Part shown: positions 7,204 to 16,263 of the stretch, in pieces
Position numbering within the stretch: position 1 is the first letter of the stretch
How the letters are laid out: each line of letters begins with the position of its first letter
DNA from: Herbidospora sakaeratensis
GTDB taxonomy: Bacteria; Actinomycetota; Actinomycetes; Streptosporangiales; Streptosporangiaceae
Reading direction: 5' to 3'
DNA length: 64,000 bases
Assembly: GCF_001570525.1 (NCBI RefSeq)
Contig: NZ_BBXC01000018.1
Location: 41,640 to 105,639, forward strand
Notes under the pieces: generated by a model
What the model saw: only the letters and a program-made list of their open reading frames with translations
Told to the model about the DNA's origin: nothing
Databases searched by the model: none
Translations under genes and position numbers: made by a program

Positions 7204-10200
7204 ATGCTCGCCGTCACACCGGCCAATCCGCTCTCGCTCGGACAGGAACGGCTCTGGTTCCTGCACGAGCTCAACCCCGACGACGCGTCGTACAACATCT
7301 GTGTGACCGAACGGCTCGTCGGCGATCTCGACGTGGCCGCTTTAGAGCGGGCACTTGACACGGTCATGCGAAGGCACGAGGTATTGCGGACGCGCTACCC
7401 CGCCGTCGACGGCAACCCGGTCGCACTGGTCGAGGACCGTGCCCTCCCCCTCGAACGCGTCTCCGGCGTGCCGCTGGCCGACCTCACCAACCGGCCGTTC
7501 GACCTGGCGAACGGTCCCGTCGTCAGGGCCTTTCTGACCGACGACCAGACGCTCGTCATCGTCCTGCACCACATCGCCGGCGACGGCTGGTCGCTCGGTC
7601 TCCTGTACGACGAGATCGCCGCCCTCTACGCCGGCCGCGACCTGCCCGACCTGCCGATGCAGTACGGCGACCACGCGCGCAGGCAGCGTGAGCAGCCGAT
7701 CGACACCTCTTACTGGCGCGACCGGCTCGACCGCGTGCCGGTGCTCGACCTGCCCGCCGACCTGCCCCGGCCGAGGATCCGCACCTCCAGAGGCGCGGTC
7801 GTGGCCCGAAGGCTGCCCCGGGAGCTCGCCGACCAGGTGAACGCGCTCGCCCGCAAGGAGCGCGTCACCCTGTTCATGCTGCTCATGGCGGCCTTCCAGA
7901 CCCAGCTCCACCGCTACACGGGGGCCGCCGACTTCGCCGTGGGCACCCCCGTCGCGGCCCGGCCCGACGAGGACCTCGAAAGGCTCATCGGGTTCTTCCT
8001 CAACACCGTCGTGCTGCGCGCCGACCTCACTGAAGATCCGACCTTCCGCGATCTGCTGAAGCGCACCCGGCGGACCGCGATCGACGCGTTCACCCACGCC
8101 GACACGCCGTTCGACCGGGTGGTGCAGGACCTCGGCGCAGCCCGCGACCTGAGCCGCACGCCCGTCTTCCAGACCCAGTTCAGCCTGCGCAGCGAGGCCG
8201 GCACCCGCCTCCACCTCGACGGACTGGTCGCCGAGCCGGTCGACCCCGACTTCCGCCAGGCCAAGTTCGACCTGTCGCTGGAGATCACCCCGACCGGCGA
8301 CGGCCTGGACGCCTTCTTCGTCTACTCGGCCGACCTGTTCCACCCCGAGACGGTCGAACGCTTCGCGGCCAACTTCGAGACGCTGCTGCGCTCGATCGTC
8401 GACGACCCGGAACAGCCGGTCTCCCGCCTCGGCCTCGTCTCGGCCCCTGAGCGGGAGCTTCTCGCCAGGTGGTCGGAGGGGCCCGACGACCCGGTCACGC
8501 CCGAGCGGGAGACCCTCGCCGAGGTCGTCTCGACCCGCTGCCCCGACCGGGTCGCGATCCGGCACGGGGACGACGCGATCACGTACCGGAGACTGCACCG
8601 GAGGGTCGCGGGCACCGCGCGGCGGCTGCGGGAGCGGGGCGTCGGCCCGGGGGTGCGGGTGGCGGTCTGCATGGAGCAGTCGATCGACCTGGCCGTCGCG
8701 CTGCTCGCGGTGCTGAAGGCGGGCGGGGCCTACGTGCCGATCGACCCCGAGTATCCCGACGAACGCCGCGCCTTCATGGTCGAGGACTCCGGCGCGGCGC
8801 TGCTGCTGACCGAGATCGACGACGCCGAGGCCGACGACCTGGCACCCGTCGGCGACGGCGACGACCTCGCCTACGTCATCTACACCTCGGGCTCGACCGG
8901 GAGGCCGAAGGGCGTCGCGGTCGCCAACCGCGAGATCCTCCGCTACCTGGCCGACGCGAAGCACCGCTTCTCGGTCGAGGACGACGCCGAGTACGCCCTC
9001 CTCCAGTCGCTCGCCTTCGACTTCGGCATCACGATCCTCTATCTGTGCCTGAGCACCGGCGGCACGCTGCACCTGCTGCCCGCCCGCATCTCCGGCCCCG
9101 AGCTCGCCGGGCACATGCGCGGCATCGACTACGTCAAGCTCACCCCGTCGCACCTGGGCGCGCTCGCCGCCGACACCGACGACGTCGCCACCCTCCTGCC
9201 GCGCAAGCTGCTCATCTTCGGCGGCGAGGGGTCGAGCTGGGAGTTCGCCCGCGACCTCGCCCGGCGGGTGCCGGTCGTCAACCACTACGGCCCGACCGAG
9301 GCCATCGTCGGCGTCTCGACCTACCGCGTCTCCCCGTCCACCGCGCCGACCAGGCCGATCACCCCGATCGGGCAGCCGCTGGGTCATTCGGTCCTGTACG
9401 TCCTGGACCGGCACCTCGCGCCGGTCCCGGCCGGCGTGGCGGGCGAACTGTGCATCGGCGGCCGGCTGGCCCGCGAGTACCTGGGCCGCCCCGACCTGAC
9501 CGCCGAGAAGTTCGTCGACCACCCGCTGTACGGCCGCCTCTACCGCTCGGGCGACCTGGCCCGCTGGCTCCCGACCGGCGACCTGGAGTTCCTGGGCCGC
9601 CGCGACCTCCAGGTCAAGATCCGCGGTTACCGGGTCGAGCTCGGCGAGATCGACGAGGCGCTGCGCCTCGTGCCCGGCGTCTCCCACGCCGTCACCGACG
9701 CCCGGGACGGCGAGCTCGTCGGCTACGTCGTCGCCGACCCCCGGCCCGCGATCGGCGACCTGCGCCGGACGCTGGCCGAGCGGCTGCCCGAGTACATGGT
9801 GCCGACCCGCTGGGTGTTCCTCGACGAGCTCCCGCTCAAGGGCCACGGCAAGGTCGACCGGGCGGCGCTGCCCGCCCCCGAGGACAGCCGCGCCGAGGAC
9901 GTGCCGTTCGAACCTCCGGCCGACGCCTGGGAGGAGGCCGTCGCCGCCGCCTGGTGCGAGGTGCTGGGGCTCCGGCAGGTGGGCGTCCTGGACGACTTCT
10001 TCGACCTGGGCGGCCACTCCCTGCTCGCGACCCGCGTCGTGGCCAAGCTGCGCCGGACCCTGCCCGAGGGGTCGTCGCCGATCGCCCTGATGGACCTGTT
10101 CCAGCACCCGACGGTCCGTGCCCTCGCCGCCGTCGCCCGGTCGGCCTCGGGCCCCCGGCCGCTGCTCTACCGGCTGACCGGGGCGGGCACGAAGGCGCTG

Positions 10201-12237
10201 GTCTGCGTGCCCTACGGCGGCGGCAGCGCGGTCGTCTACCAGCCGCTCGCCGACGCCCTGCCGCCCGAATGGGAGCTCTGGTCGGTCGCGGTGCCCGGCC
10301 ACGACCTCGGGCTCGCCGAGGAGTCGCAACCCCTGGAGGAGGTGGCCCGCCGCTGCGTCGAGGAGATCCTGCGTGTCGAGGCCCCCATCACCCTGTACGG
10401 CCACTGCGGCGTCGGCGGCGCCCTCACCGTCGAGATCGCCCGCCGCCTCGAAGCGGCCGGGCGCGCGGTCGACACCGTCTACCTCGGCGGCATCTTCCCG
10501 TTCGCCCGCCCCACCAAGGGCCTGCTCGGCCGCTGGGCCGGTCTGGCCCGGCTGGAGCGGTTCCGCAGCGACAAGGGCCAGCTCAACTGGCTCACCGCGC
10601 TCGGCGCCGACCTGTCCGATTTGGACGACGCCCAGAAGGCGTTCGTCATCGGCAACATGCGCCACGACGCCCGCGCCGCCGAGGACTACTTCACCGCGCT
10701 GATGGACAGCGGCGCCCCCAAGCTGAAGGCGCCGATCGTGTCCGTCGTCGGCGAGTACGACCCCGCGACGGACTACTACGAGGAACGCTTCGCGGAGTGG
10801 GGCTTCATCGCGGAGCGCACCCGGCTGGTCGTGCTGGACGAGGCGGGCCACTACTTCCTGAAATATCGCCCAGACGAGCTGGCCGCCATCGTCACGGCCC
10901 CGGCCCCGGCTCCCGTCGCCGCCCGCGCCGAGGCGGTCCCGGCCGGGCCCGCGCCCTCGGTCAGGCGGTTCCTGCTGGTGGCGTTCGGCCAGATGGTCTG
11001 CCTGGCCGGGTCGACGCTGACCGAGTTCGCGCTGCCCCTCTGGGTCTACCTCCAGCACCAGTCGATGACCCAGCTGGCCCTGCTCCAGGTCCTGGCCGTC
11101 ATCCCCGGCGTGCTGGCCGCGCCGCTGGCCGGGGCGCTGGTCGACCGGTCGTCCAAACGCGCCGTGATGATCGGCGGCAACGCGGCGGCGCTGGCCGTCC
11201 AGGCCGCGACGGGCGTGCTCGTGTGGACCGGGAACCTGCACGTCTGGACCCTCTACCTGCTGCTGCCGCTGTTGTCGGTCGCACTGACCACCCAGCGGCT
11301 GGCGTTCACGGCGGCCGTGCCGCAGCTGGTCCCCAAGCGGTATCTCGGCCACGCCAACGGCATCGCCCAGACCGCGCTCGGCATGGCCCAGTTCGTCGCG
11401 CCGCTCGCGGCCGTCGGCCTGATGGCGGTCTGGGGGCTGCAGGGCATCCTGATCCTGGACGTCGTCGGCCACGTCTTCACCATCGTCGTGCTGGTACTGG
11501 TGGCCTTCCCTGCCGCGCTGGCCATGCGCCGCCGGGAGACGGTCGGCCGGGAGATCGCCGAAGGGTTCAGGATCTCGTTCGGCAACCCCTACTTCCGGGC
11601 GATGGTCGTCTTCTTCGCGTTCCTGTCGCTCGGGTTGTCGCCGGTCTTCATGATGTACTCGCCGCTGGTGCTGGAGTTCGGCACCGTCCAGGAGGCGGGT
11701 GTGATCGCGCTGGTGGCCGGGTCGGGCGCCGTCGCGGGCGGTCTCACGATGGGCCTGTGGGGCGGGCCGTCGAAGCGCCGGATGCGGGGCATGCTGCTGC
11801 TCACGTTGATCATCGCCGTGTCGTGCGGCGTCGTGGCGCTCCGCGACGACCTGGTCGTCGTCGGGGTCGGCGCGTTCGGCGTCAGCTTCGGCCTGGCCCT
11901 GGTCAACGGCGTCTACAACACGATCATCCAGGTCAAGGTGCCGCAGCGGTTCCACGGCCGGGTGTTCGCGCTCAACCAGATGGTCGCCTGGTCGACCATC
12001 CCGATCGGCGTCGGGATCATCGCTCCCGTGGGCACCGGGCTCCTCGGCGACGTCTCCCTGATGTACGCCGTCTTCGCCGGATTCATCCTGCTGGTCGTGG
12101 CCGGGGCGCTGCTCACCAGGAGGCTGGCCCGGTTCGACGACGCGGTCCCCGACGCCACCCCCGACGACCTGGTCGGGCTGGAACGGAAGGTGCGGAATGA
12201 AGGAAAGACTGGCCGAACTGGTGTCGGAGTCGTGTGA
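7204..12237 (+). CDS. NRPS-exporter fusion: C-A-PCP-TE-MFS
   Basis: This single 1677-residue frame has five parts. A condensation domain (about 1-420) has HHIAGDG, His122-His123. An adenylation domain (about 430-880) has YTSGSTGRPKG and YGPTE, and its pocket residues read by eye as D-F-T-K-I-G-H-V-G-K, close to the published Asp code. A carrier domain has DLGGHSL, Ser939. A thioesterase (about 975-1235) has GHCGVGG, so the nucleophile is Cys1068 rather than Ser, with Asp in GEYDPATD and His in DEAGHYF. A C-terminal MFS permease (about 1250-1660) has many membrane segments. The enzyme would add and release an Asp-derived unit and may export it. ATG 7204 follows GAGGGAAG. The coding frame is unbroken across all joints. 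Confidence 0.93.
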   Translation: MLAVTPANPLSLGQERLWFLHELNPDDASYNICVTERLVGDLDVAALERALDTVMRRHEVLRTRYPAVDGNPVALVEDRALPLERVSGVPLADLTNRPFDLANGPVVRAFLTDDQTLVIVLHHIAGDGWSLGLLYDEIAALYAGRDLPDLPMQYGDHARRQREQPIDTSYWRDRLDRVPVLDLPADLPRPRIRTSRGAVVARRLPRELADQVNALARKERVTLFMLLMAAFQTQLHRYTGAADFAVGTPVAARPDEDLERLIGFFLNTVVLRADLTEDPTFRDLLKRTRRTAIDAFTHADTPFDRVVQDLGAARDLSRTPVFQTQFSLRSEAGTRLHLDGLVAEPVDPDFRQAKFDLSLEITPTGDGLDAFFVYSADLFHPETVERFAANFETLLRSIVDDPEQPVSRLGLVSAPERELLARWSEGPDDPVTPERETLAEVVSTRCPDRVAIRHGDDAITYRRLHRRVAGTARRLRERGVGPGVRVAVCMEQSIDLAVALLAVLKAGGAYVPIDPEYPDERRAFMVEDSGAALLLTEIDDAEADDLAPVGDGDDLAYVIYTSGSTGRPKGVAVANREILRYLADAKHRFSVEDDAEYALLQSLAFDFGITILYLCLSTGGTLHLLPARISGPELAGHMRGIDYVKLTPSHLGALAADTDDVATLLPRKLLIFGGEGSSWEFARDLARRVPVVNHYGPTEAIVGVSTYRVSPSTAPTRPITPIGQPLGHSVLYVLDRHLAPVPAGVAGELCIGGRLAREYLGRPDLTAEKFVDHPLYGRLYRSGDLARWLPTGDLEFLGRRDLQVKIRGYRVELGEIDEALRLVPGVSHAVTDARDGELVGYVVADPRPAIGDLRRTLAERLPEYMVPTRWVFLDELPLKGHGKVDRAALPAPEDSRAEDVPFEPPADAWEEAVAAAWCEVLGLRQVGVLDDFFDLGGHSLLATRVVAKLRRTLPEGSSPIALMDLFQHPTVRALAAVARSASGPRPLLYRLTGAGTKALVCVPYGGGSAVVYQPLADALPPEWELWSVAVPGHDLGLAEESQPLEEVARRCVEEILRVEAPITLYGHCGVGGALTVEIARRLEAAGRAVDTVYLGGIFPFARPTKGLLGRWAGLARLERFRSDKGQLNWLTALGADLSDLDDAQKAFVIGNMRHDARAAEDYFTALMDSGAPKLKAPIVSVVGEYDPATDYYEERFAEWGFIAERTRLVVLDEAGHYFLKYRPDELAAIVTAPAPAPVAARAEAVPAGPAPSVRRFLLVAFGQMVCLAGSTLTEFALPLWVYLQHQSMTQLALLQVLAVIPGVLAAPLAGALVDRSSKRAVMIGGNAAALAVQAATGVLVWTGNLHVWTLYLLLPLLSVALTTQRLAFTAAVPQLVPKRYLGHANGIAQTALGMAQFVAPLAAVGLMAVWGLQGILILDVVGHVFTIVVLVLVAFPAALAMRRRETVGREIAEGFRISFGNPYFRAMVVFFAFLSLGLSPVFMMYSPLVLEFGTVQEAGVIALVAGSGAVAGGLTMGLWGGPSKRRMRGMLLLTLIIAVSCGVVALRDDLVVVGVGAFGVSFGLALVNGVYNTIIQVKVPQRFHGRVFALNQMVAWSTIPIGVGIIAPVGTGLLGDVSLMYAVFAGFILLVVAGALLTRRLARFDDAVPDATPDDLVGLERKVRNEGKTGRTGVGVV

Positions 12238-12439
12238 CGGCGAACTCACCCCGGCCGACGTGCTGGCGGCGACCGTGCCGCTGGCCTACCTCGGCGTGAC
12301 CTCGCTGGCGCAGATGCGGCTCATCGACGCCGTCGAACGCGAATACGGCGTCGAGGTCGACCTGAGCGGCGACGTGACGTTCCTCGACAGCGTCGACGGG
12401 CTGGCGGCCTGGGTCGAGGCCGCCCGGTCACCGGCATGA
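12197..12439 (+). CDS. Discrete acyl carrier protein
   Basis: The 80-residue acidic protein has the carrier fold length and the site YLGVTSLAQMRL, with Ser36 as probable phosphopantetheine attachment (LGxTS in place of the common LGxDS). ATG 12197 follows GGAAGG and lies 41 bp inside the end of the NRPS-MFS gene, in another frame. The end overlaps the next gene by 4 bp. It may carry the acyl unit made by the dehydrogenase complex or by the free-standing ligase. That link is inference from context. Confidence 0.85.
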   Translation: MKERLAELVSESCDGELTPADVLAATVPLAYLGVTSLAQMRLIDAVEREYGVEVDLSGDVTFLDSVDGLAAWVEAARSPA

Positions 12440-13707
12440 CGGAGCGGGCCGCCTTCTCGGGCGGGCGTACGGGGACGGCGTCGTTCACCTGGGGTCAGCG
12501 CGCGATCTGGGAGGCGATCGAGCGCACCCGGCCGGACGACCACTACTTCAACTTCGGCCGGGTGCTGCCGCTCGGGGCGCGCCCGGCGTCGGTGTCGTCG
12601 GCCCTGTGGGCGCTGGGCCGCCTGGTCGAGCGGCACGAGTCGCTGCGCACCCTGGTCGCCGACGGCGGCCAGTCGCTCCGGGCGAGCGGGGAGCTGACCG
12701 TCCGGACCGGCGACGACCCCGCCGTCCTGCTGGCCGAGCTGGCGGCGACCCCGTTCGCCTACGCGGACGAATGGCCGCTGCGCGCCGGGCTGGTGCTCTC
12801 CCCCGACGGGCTGGTCACCCATCTGGTGCTGGTGTTCTGCCACCTGGCCGCCGACGGGCTGGGGGCCGAGCAGGCCATCCGCGACCTGCGGCTGCTGCTC
12901 CTGCGCGGCGGCGCGCCCGCGTCCCGGCCGCCGCAGCCGATGGACATCGCCCGCTGGCAGGGCTCGGACGCGGGCCGCCGGGTGGCGGCCGAGGCGGCGG
13001 CGTACTGGGAGGACGCGCACCGGCGCATCCCGCCGACGATGTTCCACGTGCCGTCGGGCGCCGGGGAGACGCCGCCCGTCTGGCGGGCGTCGTTGCGCTC
13101 CCCCGCCGTCGACCTGGCCGCGCAGCGCATCGCGGTCCGGCACGGCACGAGCACCTCGACGGTCCTGCTGACGGCGGTGACCGCGCTGGTGTCGGAGATG
13201 ACCGGGCACGAGACGGTGGCGATGTTGCCGATCGTGGGCAACCGGTTCCGGGCCGACACCCGGACCGCGGTGACCACGATGTCGCAGGAGGGGCTGTTCG
13301 TCCTGGACGTGGAGAAGGTGCGGTTCGACGAGCTGCTGGGCCTGGCGGGGCGGGCGGCGCTGCGGGCGTACCGGAGCGCCTATCACGATCCGGCCGACCG
13401 GTCGGCGGCGCTGGCGCGGGTCGCGGCCGAGCGGGGCACGGTGGTGCACCCGTGGTGCTGCTTCAACGACATGCGCTTCGCCGACAACCCCGTCTACCGC
13501 GACGAGGCGCTGATCCGCCGGGCGCTCAGTGAGAGCACGCTCAGCTGGCCGATGTCGCAGGACCAGCTGAACTGCCGGTTCTGCGTCCACCTCAGCGGCA
13601 CCATGGACGTGTCGGTGACCGCCGACACCCGGTGGTTGTCCAAGGCCGACATGGAGCGGTTCCTGCACGGCCTGGAGACCATGCTGGTCGAAGCGGCGCT
13701 GCGGTGA
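12436..13707 (+). CDS. Stand-alone condensation-like acyltransferase
   Basis: The 423-residue protein has the condensation-domain fold pattern, starting FTWGQRAIWEAIERTRP. The active-site motif reads CHLAADG (Cys135-His136, Asp140). The first His of HHxxxDG is Cys, but the catalytic second His and the structural Asp-Gly remain. It could be an active condensation enzyme acting on carrier-bound partners in trans. Its start overlaps the ACP stop in ATGA, and its own stop overlaps the next start in GTGA, so it is translated as part of one operon. Confidence 0.85.
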   Translation: MTERAAFSGGRTGTASFTWGQRAIWEAIERTRPDDHYFNFGRVLPLGARPASVSSALWALGRLVERHESLRTLVADGGQSLRASGELTVRTGDDPAVLLAELAATPFAYADEWPLRAGLVLSPDGLVTHLVLVFCHLAADGLGAEQAIRDLRLLLLRGGAPASRPPQPMDIARWQGSDAGRRVAAEAAAYWEDAHRRIPPTMFHVPSGAGETPPVWRASLRSPAVDLAAQRIAVRHGTSTSTVLLTAVTALVSEMTGHETVAMLPIVGNRFRADTRTAVTTMSQEGLFVLDVEKVRFDELLGLAGRAALRAYRSAYHDPADRSAALARVAAERGTVVHPWCCFNDMRFADNPVYRDEALIRRALSESTLSWPMSQDQLNCRFCVHLSGTMDVSVTADTRWLSKADMERFLHGLETMLVEAALR

Positions 13708-15551
13708 TCGCCTACGCCGAGGCGACCTCGTGCGCCCAGGGCCGCCCGCTGACCTTCCGGCTCGACGGCGACAGCGGCGTGCACGTCCACGACGCCACCA
13801 CGGGCGCCCACGTGCTGACGACCCGCGCCACCGGCCCGCGCTGGACGCTCGACATTCCCGGCCACTGGCCGAGCTCCCTCTACCGCGCCCACTTCACCGA
13901 CGCGCCCGCCTCCGAGGTGCCGAGGGCGACCGGTGAGCTGCCCGGCGTCGGCGTGTCCGGCGACGACGAGGTCTACTTCGTCGTGACGCCGGCCGGGCCG
14001 AAGAAGGACATCCTGGTGTCCATCCCGTTCGGCACCTGGCAGGCGTACAACCGCGCCGGGGTGCCCGGCGAGGGCCTCTACTGGACGGAGGACCCGTCGC
14101 GGGCCGTCGAGGTGACCTTCGACCGGCCGGGCGGCGGCCCGTCGCCCGAACGCTGGGAGGACGGCTTCCTGCGCTGGTTGCGCCCGGCGGGCTTCGACGC
14201 CGACTTCTGCGACGGCCTCGACCTGTCGCCCGGCCTGCTCGACGGCTACCGCCTTCTGGTCGTCAACGGCCACGACGAATACTGGACCCGCGAGATGCGC
14301 GACGCCTGCGAGGAGTTCGTGCGGCGCGGCGGCAACATGGCGATCTTCGCCGGCAACACCGCCTGGTGGCAGGCCCGCCTGGAGGGCCGCACCCTGGTCT
14401 GCCACCGCGACCCTTACACCGACCCCGTCGACGACCCGGCGCTGGTCACCGCCGAGTGGTCGACCGTCGGCCGCCCCGAGAACACGCTGACCGGCGTGTC
14501 GTTCCGCGCGGGCGCGGGCACCTGGGGCCCGTCGATGCCGCTGATGAACGAGGAGTCGTACGTCACCCGCTTCGCCGGCCACTGGGTCTTCGAGGGCACC
14601 GGCCTGACCGAGGGCGACAAGTTCGCCCAGGGAGCCCTGGGCTACGAGACCGACGCGGCCGAGTTCGTCGAGGTGGGCGGCGTCCCGAGGGTCACCTCGC
14701 GCGACGGCACCCCGCCGTCGTTCACCGTGCTCGCCACCGCCGACCTGCGCCACTGGCGCAGCGGCGGCCAGGGCGGCTGGGCGACCATGGGCGTCTTCAC
14801 CTCGGGCCGCGGCACCGTCTTCAACGCCGCCACGGTCAACTGGGGCAACACCCTCCACGACCCGGTCGTCGACCGCATCACCCGCAACGTCCTGACCCGC
14901 CTCGGTTCCGGGCACGACGGCTGGGACGTGATCGGCGAACCGTCGGACGTCCGCGCGCTGGCCGCCGACGCCCGCGTCCTCTACGGCGTGACCTCCGACG
15001 GCGCACTGGTGGCCCGCGAACTGTGCGGCCAGAACCTGACGTGGCGCCCCATCGGCTGGGCCGGCGACGTGACCTGCCTCGACACCCCGCGCGAGGCGGC
15101 GGGGCGACGCGGCGTGCTCCTCTACGGCGTCACCCCCGACGGCACCCTGCGCTCACGGGCGGCCGTGGAGATGCCCGCCCCCTGGACCGACGAGGCCCGC
15201 TGCCCCGAGGGCACCGTGGCCCTGGCCGTCGCCGACTGCACGTTCTGGGCCGCGACCGCGGCGGGCCGCCTGTGGGCGATGCCCTTCACCGGCGAGGAGT
15301 GGCTCGACCGAGGAGAGTGCGACGCGGTCGCGATGAGCGGCATGAACGGCCGCCTCTACGCCCTGACGAGCACCGGAGAGCTGGTCACCCGCCGCCCGGA
15401 CGCGACCGACACGTGGCAACCGGCGGGCGACCTCCCCGAGGGCACCACGACGTTCACCGCCCACGCGGGCCGCTTCGTCGCCACGGCCCCGGGAGAACCG
15501 CTGCGCTGGCGCGATACGCGCTTCACCAGACCCGAAAGGCCGTGTCGGTGA
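13704..15551 (+). CDS. N,N-dimethylformamidase large-subunit-like protein with repeat tail
   Basis: The 615-residue protein starts at GTG 13704, overlapping the previous stop. Residues about 60-415 match the C-terminal domain of N,N-dimethylformamidase beta subunits: VNGHDEYWTREMRDA and FAGNTAWWQ are typical, and these enzymes use iron to split an amide. Residues about 415-600 form about five repeats of the type (G)xLYxVTxDGxLxxR, which look like propeller blades. There is no signal peptide. In this cluster it may hydrolyse or rearrange an amide in the product or give self-protection. Neither is proven. A short gap and a convergent gene follow. Confidence 0.8.
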   Translation: MIAYAEATSCAQGRPLTFRLDGDSGVHVHDATTGAHVLTTRATGPRWTLDIPGHWPSSLYRAHFTDAPASEVPRATGELPGVGVSGDDEVYFVVTPAGPKKDILVSIPFGTWQAYNRAGVPGEGLYWTEDPSRAVEVTFDRPGGGPSPERWEDGFLRWLRPAGFDADFCDGLDLSPGLLDGYRLLVVNGHDEYWTREMRDACEEFVRRGGNMAIFAGNTAWWQARLEGRTLVCHRDPYTDPVDDPALVTAEWSTVGRPENTLTGVSFRAGAGTWGPSMPLMNEESYVTRFAGHWVFEGTGLTEGDKFAQGALGYETDAAEFVEVGGVPRVTSRDGTPPSFTVLATADLRHWRSGGQGGWATMGVFTSGRGTVFNAATVNWGNTLHDPVVDRITRNVLTRLGSGHDGWDVIGEPSDVRALAADARVLYGVTSDGALVARELCGQNLTWRPIGWAGDVTCLDTPREAAGRRGVLLYGVTPDGTLRSRAAVEMPAPWTDEARCPEGTVALAVADCTFWAATAAGRLWAMPFTGEEWLDRGECDAVAMSGMNGRLYALTSTGELVTRRPDATDTWQPAGDLPEGTTTFTAHAGRFVATAPGEPLRWRDTRFTRPERPCR

Positions 15552-15620
15552 CAAGATCGCCCGTGTCCTGCTGATGAACGAGCACGATGGCCGCGGCCAT
15601 CCGGGGCGGACTCTCTCAGG

Positions 15621-16259
15621 TCAGAGCTCGACCGGCCCGTAGACCGCCGCCTCGCGCCCCCGCGTCATGGCCCAGTAGCGGTCGCCGTAGGACCAGTGCC
15701 ACCACTCCGTCGGATAGTTGACCAGCCCGACCGCCTCCAGCGCCGTCGCCAGCACCTTGCGGTTCTGCATCGCCTCCGCCGAGATGGCGGTGGAGGCGGT
15801 GTAGCAGGCCCCGTCGCTCTGCTCGGGCGTCGCGTTGACCTCGGTCCCCATGTCGAGCTCGACGCCGTCGTCGTCGCACAGCGTCAGGTCGACGGCGGCC
15901 CCGGCCGTGTGGGGCGCGACCTCGACGGGCGAGACGAAGCGGCTGGCCGCCACGTGCAGCTCATCACTCGACATGTCCGGAAACGTCGCGCGCAACGTCT
16001 CCCGGTACTCCTCGAACCACTTCCGCTGCAACGACACCGGCCGATACCCCTCGACGACCACGAGGTGCACGCCCAGCGGCAGCACCACCCGCCGCAACCG
16101 CCCGGCCACCCCTTCGCGCAGGTGCGCGAACGCCCCGGCCGGGTCGGCCAGGCGCAGGTCGACACGGAGGAAAGCGCGCACGTCGACGAGCGGCTCAAGG
16201 CAATCGATCACCGGTATGGAGGTCACCCGGGGGTCGGAGATCAGAATGACGTCACCCAT
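15621..16259 (-). CDS. VanX-type D-Ala-D-Ala dipeptidase
   Basis: The 212-residue protein has the VanX/DdpX zinc peptidase signature. Zinc ligands are His117 and Asp124 in PHTAGAAVD, and His188 in EWWHW, with catalytic Glu185 and the GYRP Arg73. No signal peptide is present, so it should act in the cytoplasm on D-Ala-D-Ala. It lies 4 bp after the ROK regulator on the same strand, so the two are likely cotranscribed. Next to wall-sugar genes, a recycling role is more likely than glycopeptide resistance, because no VanH or VanA homologues are present. Self-resistance to the neighbouring cluster's product is an alternative. Confidence 0.88.
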   Translation of the reverse strand: MGDVILISDPRVTSIPVIDCLEPLVDVRAFLRVDLRLADPAGAFAHLREGVAGRLRRVVLPLGVHLVVVEGYRPVSLQRKWFEEYRETLRATFPDMSSDELHVAASRFVSPVEVAPHTAGAAVDLTLCDDDGVELDMGTEVNATPEQSDGACYTASTAISAEAMQNRKVLATALEAVGLVNYPTEWWHWSYGDRYWAMTRGREAAVYGPVEL

Positions 16260-16263
16260 ATCG

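Noticed and set aside
7342-12249. A 1635-codon open frame antisense to the NRPS-MFS gene
   Set aside because: Its translation is rich in Arg, Gln, Val, Asp and Gly without domains, the usual shadow of a very GC-rich gene. All NRPS and MFS motifs are on the plus strand.
15621-16259. Vancomycin resistance operon
   Set aside because: Only a VanX-type gene is present. There is no VanH, VanA/B or VanRS homologue in the window.
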